Positions 30,734 to 34,376 of a stretch of 34,376 nucleotides of DNA are shown here, in pieces. A program made the position numbers and the translations under genes. Below the pieces are notes generated by a model. It saw nothing but the letters and a program-made list of their open reading frames with translations. It was not told the DNA's origin and did no database searches. The stretch lies in assembly GCA_964612995.1 (NCBI GenBank), contig CAZTGE010000032.1, positions 1 to 34,376 of the forward strand. Reading direction: 5' to 3'. The stretch's first letter is position 1, and every line of letters starts with the position of its first letter. The DNA comes from SLQH01 sp964612995 (GTDB lineage Bacteria > Planctomycetota > UBA11346).

Positions 30734-32926
30734 ATGGCACTCGACGCGGCGACCCTCACAGCACTCGAACGGGCCCAGGTCGGCGATCCGTTCTCGGTTC
30801 TCGGTCTGCATCGCGAGGGCGACGGCACCTGGTGGATCCGCGCCTGGCAGCGGGAGGCCGACGCCATCACCCTGCATCCGCGCGACGGCGGTCCGGCGAT
30901 CCGGCTCGCACGGCGCGGTGACTGCCTGTTCGAGTCGGCGATTCCCCATTGTTCCGGCGCCTTCGCCTACGAGCTGGCGGTGACCCGTCACGGCGAGACC
31001 CGGCGCGTGCGCGATCCCTATTCCTTCTGGCCGCAGCTCGAGGAGTTCGATCTCCAGCGTTTCGCCGCTGGCGGGCATCACCATCTCGAGCACGTGCTCG
31101 GCGCCTGTGTCTGCGAGGTCGACGGGGCCCAGGGCACACGATTCGCTGTCTGGGCGCCCAATGCGCAGCGGGTCAGCGTGATCGGCGAGTGGAACGGTTT
31201 CGACGGGCGGTGGCACCCCATGCGCCGGCGCGATCCCTACGGCGTGTGGGAGCTGTTCATCCCCGACGTCGGGCCGGGGCAGCTGTACAAGTACGAGATC
31301 CGCGGGCCTGGCGGCGAGCTGCGGATCAAGGCCGATCCCTACGCCCGCCACACCGAGACCCCGCCGGCGACCGCCAGCATCGTGGTCGGTCCGCCACAGC
31401 ATGAGTGGTCAGACGACGCCTGGATGGTCGAGCGGACGCGCCGCGATCCGTTGCGTGCACCGATGGCCACCTACGAGGTCCACCTCGGCTCCTGGCAGCG
31501 CGGTGAGGGGGACCGTCGTCTGACCTACGCCGAGATCGCACCACGGCTGATCGAACACTGCCGTAACTGTGGTTTCAACTGGGTGGAGTTCCTTCCGCTG
31601 GCGTCACATCCATTCGAGGGCAGTTGGGGATACCAGGGCACGGGGCAGTACGCTGCCAATTCGCGGCATGGCGATCCGGATGGCTTGCGCTATCTCATCG
31701 ACCAGCTCCATTGCGCCGGGATCGGCGTGATCGTCGATTACGTCCCCGGCCATTTCCCCAAGGACGACTTCGCGCTCGGCCGCTTCGACGGCACGCCGTG
31801 CTACGAGTACGGCGATCCGCGCGAGGGCGAACACCGCGACTGGGGCACCATGGTCTTCAACCTCCGTCGGCCGGAGGTGCGCAACTACCTGCTCGGCGCC
31901 GCGCTCTACTGGCTGCGCGAGTTCCACATCGATGGCCTGCGTGTCGACGCGGTCAGCTCGATGCTCTACCGCGACTACGCCCGTGAGGCGGGCGAATGGG
32001 TCCCCAACGAGCACGGGGGCAACGAGAATGTCGAGACGGTGTCCTTCTTCCGCGAGCTCAACCATCTGGTCCACGACCTCTTCCCCGGCGTGCTGACCAT
32101 CGCCGAGGAGAGTACCGCCTGGGTCGGGGTCACGGCGCAGGGCGAGCACGGCGGCCTTGGTTTCGATCTCAAGTGGAATATGGGCTGGATGCACGACACG
32201 CTGCGCTACCTCAGCCAGGAGCCGGTGATGCGCGTCGGCTGCCACGACTGGATCACCTTCCATCAGTGGTATGCCTACGACGAACGTTGGGTCCTGCCGC
32301 TGTCCCACGACGAGGTGGTCCACGGCAAGGGCAGTCTGCTGGACAAGATGAGCGGCGAATACGCCCACAAGCTCGCGCAGCTGCGCTTGCTCTACGGCTA
32401 TCAGGCTGCGGTTCCCGGTCGCCCGTTGTTGTTTCAGGGCGCCGAGATCGGCCAGGGCCGCGAATGGAACTGGGAACACAGCGTCGACTGGCACGAGGGC
32501 GAAGAGAGCGAGCGACAGGGGCTGTGCCGGTGGGTCGGCGCGGCGATGGGGCTGTATGTCAGCGAGCCGGCGCTGCACCGTCACGACGACGACCGCGAGG
32601 GTTTCTGCTGGGTCGACGTGGAGAACCGGCGCGAAAGCCTGCTGGCCTTCCTCCGCCGTGCGCCGGATGCCCCCGACGTGCTGGTAGTGTGCAATTTCAC
32701 TCCGGTGCCGCGTCCGTCCTATCCCTTGGGCGTTCCGCGACGTGGCACATGGGAGGTGCTGCTCAACAGCGACGCCGCGATCTACGCCGGCGGTGGCGAC
32801 GGGCCCGATGCCGGTGCACGGATCGAAGCTCACGACGAGCCGCTGGGGATCTGGGCTGGGGTGATCCGGGTCGACCTGCCTGCCTTCGGCATCCTGTTGA
32901 TCCGCGGGCCCGAGAGCTCGATCTGA
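30734..32926 (+). CDS. glgB: 1,4-alpha-glucan branching enzyme GlgB
   Basis: A 730-residue GH13 enzyme that makes alpha-1,6 branches in glycogen. It has N-terminal CBM48/GlgB_N domains (1 to about 220), a catalytic TIM barrel and a C-terminal beta domain. Catalytic residues fall at the E. coli positions: nucleophile D405 in G-L-R-V-D-A-V, acid/base E458 in T-I-A-E-E-S-T, and D526 in L-S-H-D-E-V-V-H-G-K. The length is near E. coli GlgB (728). No other glycogen gene is in the window. The ribosome site is weak. Confidence 0.98.
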   Translation: MALDAATLTALERAQVGDPFSVLGLHREGDGTWWIRAWQREADAITLHPRDGGPAIRLARRGDCLFESAIPHCSGAFAYELAVTRHGETRRVRDPYSFWPQLEEFDLQRFAAGGHHHLEHVLGACVCEVDGAQGTRFAVWAPNAQRVSVIGEWNGFDGRWHPMRRRDPYGVWELFIPDVGPGQLYKYEIRGPGGELRIKADPYARHTETPPATASIVVGPPQHEWSDDAWMVERTRRDPLRAPMATYEVHLGSWQRGEGDRRLTYAEIAPRLIEHCRNCGFNWVEFLPLASHPFEGSWGYQGTGQYAANSRHGDPDGLRYLIDQLHCAGIGVIVDYVPGHFPKDDFALGRFDGTPCYEYGDPREGEHRDWGTMVFNLRRPEVRNYLLGAALYWLREFHIDGLRVDAVSSMLYRDYAREAGEWVPNEHGGNENVETVSFFRELNHLVHDLFPGVLTIAEESTAWVGVTAQGEHGGLGFDLKWNMGWMHDTLRYLSQEPVMRVGCHDWITFHQWYAYDERWVLPLSHDEVVHGKGSLLDKMSGEYAHKLAQLRLLYGYQAAVPGRPLLFQGAEIGQGREWNWEHSVDWHEGEESERQGLCRWVGAAMGLYVSEPALHRHDDDREGFCWVDVENRRESLLAFLRRAPDAPDVLVVCNFTPVPRPSYPLGVPRRGTWEVLLNSDAAIYAGGGDGPDAGARIEAHDEPLGIWAGVIRVDLPAFGILLIRGPESSI

Positions 32927-32982
32927 GCCTGGAGCAGGCCCTCCGCGGTTGACCCCGCCGGCGGCCGACGGACAACTGCAGC

Positions 32983-34143
32983 GTGGTTCCATTGACCCTC
33001 GGCCTGGTGTTGGGCGCCTTCATCGGTTCCTTCCTCAACGTGTGCGTCCACCGGCTGCCGCGCAACGAGAGCGTTGTCACGCCGCCGAGCCGCTGTTACG
33101 CCTGTGGCACGCGTATCCGCTGGTACGACAACCTGCCGCTGATCGGCTACCTGATGCTGCGCGGGCGCTGCCGGTTCTGCGGCACCCGCTTCTCCGTGCA
33201 CTATCTCGCGGTCGAGTTGTTGGTGGCCCTGCTCACCGGGGCGGTGTGCTGGTGGGCCTTCGCTGCACCGGGCGGCGTGGCACCCCTGCTCGGCGTGGAT
33301 ACCGCCGATGAGCTGTACTGGATCGCGCACTGGCGCCCGGCGTTCGCTCCGGTAGTCACCGCCGCCGTCACGCTGGTGCTGGTCTACTACGTGCTGGTCT
33401 GCTCGTTGGTCGACCAGCATCACGAGATCATCCCTGATGAGCTGACCAAACCGATGCAGGTGGTGGGCCCTGTCCTCGCGGTGCTGGCCCCGTTCGCCTT
33501 GCGTATCGACATGGGCGTGCAGTGGCACTGGTTCACGGTCTCCCGGCTCGATGGGCCGGTGGTGCAGCCGCTCGCCGCGGTGGCGCCGGTCAGCGGATGG
33601 GTGCTGGGCACGCTCGTGGCCCTGGTGCTCAGCCTGCCATTGGCGCGGTGGGTCTACAGCCGCTTCTGTCCGGCCTCCGAGCGCTGGAGCCCGATCGAGC
33701 ATCGCGCCCTGGCCATCGGCGTGTTCTGGTATGTCGGCGCGACGCTGCTGGCCTATCTCGCCTGGATCGTGCTCGTCTTCACCGTCGATGCGCGGAACCC
33801 GGTCGGTTTCACCCTGAGCGTGCACGGTGCCCAGGCACTGCTCGGCAGCATCGCCGGCTGGACCGGTCTCTACGCCATCGGCCTGATCGGGACCATGGTC
33901 TTCCGCCGCAACGCGATGGGTTTCGGTGACGTGAAGTTCCTCGCTCCGCTTGGAGCCGTGGTCGGGCCCGGCGGGGTGCTGGTGACCTTCCTGCTGGCGA
34001 GTTTCGCCGCGACCGCGGTCGGGGTGCCGGCCTTGCTGCTCGGCCGCTCGACCCGGATCCGCTTCGGGCCCTTCCTCGGTTTCGGCTTCCTCGGCACCCT
34101 GGTCTTCGGTCCGCAGATCGTCGCCACCCTCTTCGGCATCTGA
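32983..34143 (+). CDS. Type IV prepilin peptidase (A24 family), long form
   Basis: A 386-residue inner-membrane aspartic protease that cleaves and N-methylates type IV prepilins and pseudopilins. G-S-F-L-N-V-C-V-H-R-L-P is at 15-26; the cytosolic zinc site has C38-x2-C41 and C63-x2-C66. The catalytic Asp pair is D144 in V-D-Q-H-H-E-I-I-P and D316 in G-F-G-D-V-K. It is about 100 residues longer than PilD/GspO. The extra length lies between the two Asp motifs (about 155-300) and includes soluble and membrane segments. Start GTG at 32983; a TTG three codons on is possible. No pilin genes are adjacent, so pilus or secretion use cannot be told. Confidence 0.93.
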   Translation: MVPLTLGLVLGAFIGSFLNVCVHRLPRNESVVTPPSRCYACGTRIRWYDNLPLIGYLMLRGRCRFCGTRFSVHYLAVELLVALLTGAVCWWAFAAPGGVAPLLGVDTADELYWIAHWRPAFAPVVTAAVTLVLVYYVLVCSLVDQHHEIIPDELTKPMQVVGPVLAVLAPFALRIDMGVQWHWFTVSRLDGPVVQPLAAVAPVSGWVLGTLVALVLSLPLARWVYSRFCPASERWSPIEHRALAIGVFWYVGATLLAYLAWIVLVFTVDARNPVGFTLSVHGAQALLGSIAGWTGLYAIGLIGTMVFRRNAMGFGDVKFLAPLGAVVGPGGVLVTFLLASFAATAVGVPALLLGRSTRIRFGPFLGFGFLGTLVFGPQIVATLFGI

Positions 34144-34376
34144 CGTGCCGGCGGGACCGCTGCCCCGCGCCTGGAGCGTCGGCTGCCTGTGCGACTGCCT
34201 GCTCCGGCAGGGGGCCGGCAGGCAGCAGCGGGTTGTGTCCGGCCACGGACCGTGAGCGCGAGGACCCGCCGTCGCCTCTGGAGGAAGCCCACTCGACAGC
34301 GCCAGCGCGGGTTCTAGCACAGCGTGGGCGCCGCCCGCACCCCAAGGGGCATTGTAGCGGTCGGCGCCCGCGCGGC
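34144..34376. other. Non-coding right end with nested inverted repeats
   Basis: No convincing gene. GCTGCCTG (34182-34189) pairs with CAGGCAGC (34219-34226) around an inner CTGCC/GGCAG stem (34195-34210), a likely terminator or RNA fold after the prepilin peptidase gene. A good minus-strand -10 (TACAAT, about 34351-34356) has its -35 beyond the window. I see no match to RNase P, SRP or tmRNA landmarks. Confidence 0.4.

Noticed and set aside
32830..34320. Minus-strand open frame of 496 codons
   Set aside because: It is antisense to the prepilin peptidase, which has complete catalytic motifs; the antisense product has shadow-like composition.
34144..34376. Structured region considered as RNase P, SRP or tmRNA
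   Set aside because: The inverted repeats are clear, but none of the conserved landmark sequences of these RNAs was found on either strand.

Overview
This is a GC-rich chromosomal window dominated by housekeeping genes. It most resembles a member of the Planctomycetota or a close PVC-group relative. The grounds are a large-subunit protein L17 carrying a coiled-coil-like insertion in the region where I recall planctomycete L17 proteins being enlarged, an S10-spc-alpha cluster without S4 and L30, a Gram-negative flagellar set (L-ring and P-ring genes), and a large secreted heparinase-type polysaccharide lyase. The phylum call is an inference. Many planctomycetes lack MreB, yet a clear mreB is present, so a deep-branching class is possible.

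Layout. Bases 1-537 hold the 3' end of a secreted-type protein with Gly-Asp-rich repeats and a PKD-like domain. It converges on two leftward genes, a sugar-phosphate isomerase/epimerase-like TIM barrel (616-1449) and hemW (1564-2697). Divergent from hemW is an orphan mlaE-type permease (2795-3610), followed by a hairpin-rich gap and a single-domain response regulator (3912-4295). A strong hairpin separates this from a leftward tRNA-Lys(UUU) (4397-4469). A secreted heparinase II/III-like lyase follows (4577-7363).

From 7694 to 20952 lies one long rightward ribosomal block: S10-L3-L4-L23-L2-S19-L22-S3-L16-L29-S17-L14-L24-L5-S14-S8-L6-L18-S5-L15-secY-infA-L36-S13-S11-rpoA-L17. It has tight spacing and many start/stop overlaps. 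L17 converges on a leftward coiled-coil protein of unknown function (21020-21484). That gene is divergent from a flagellar operon, flgH-flgI-flgJ(rod-binding only)-flgN-flgK-flgL (21648-27778). Sigma-54-like -24/-12 sequences lie before flgH and flgK and possibly before the coiled-coil gene. The right part carries a metallophosphoesterase, rpmI-rplT with a hairpin-rich spacer, mreB, glgB and a long prepilin peptidase (32983-34143), then a 233-base non-coding end.

How the genes work together. The ribosomal block builds the ribosome, the Sec channel and the RNA polymerase alpha subunit. The flagellar operon makes the outer rings, the hook-filament junction and its chaperone. The other genes are isolated functions: heme trafficking, lipid transport, glycogen branching, pilin processing and polysaccharide degradation.

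I did not find a clearly undescribed multi-gene system. The most unusual signals are the insertions in L17 and S5, the unknown coiled-coil gene with its divergent sigma-54-like promoters, and repeated long perfect hairpins without U-tracts at gene ends.
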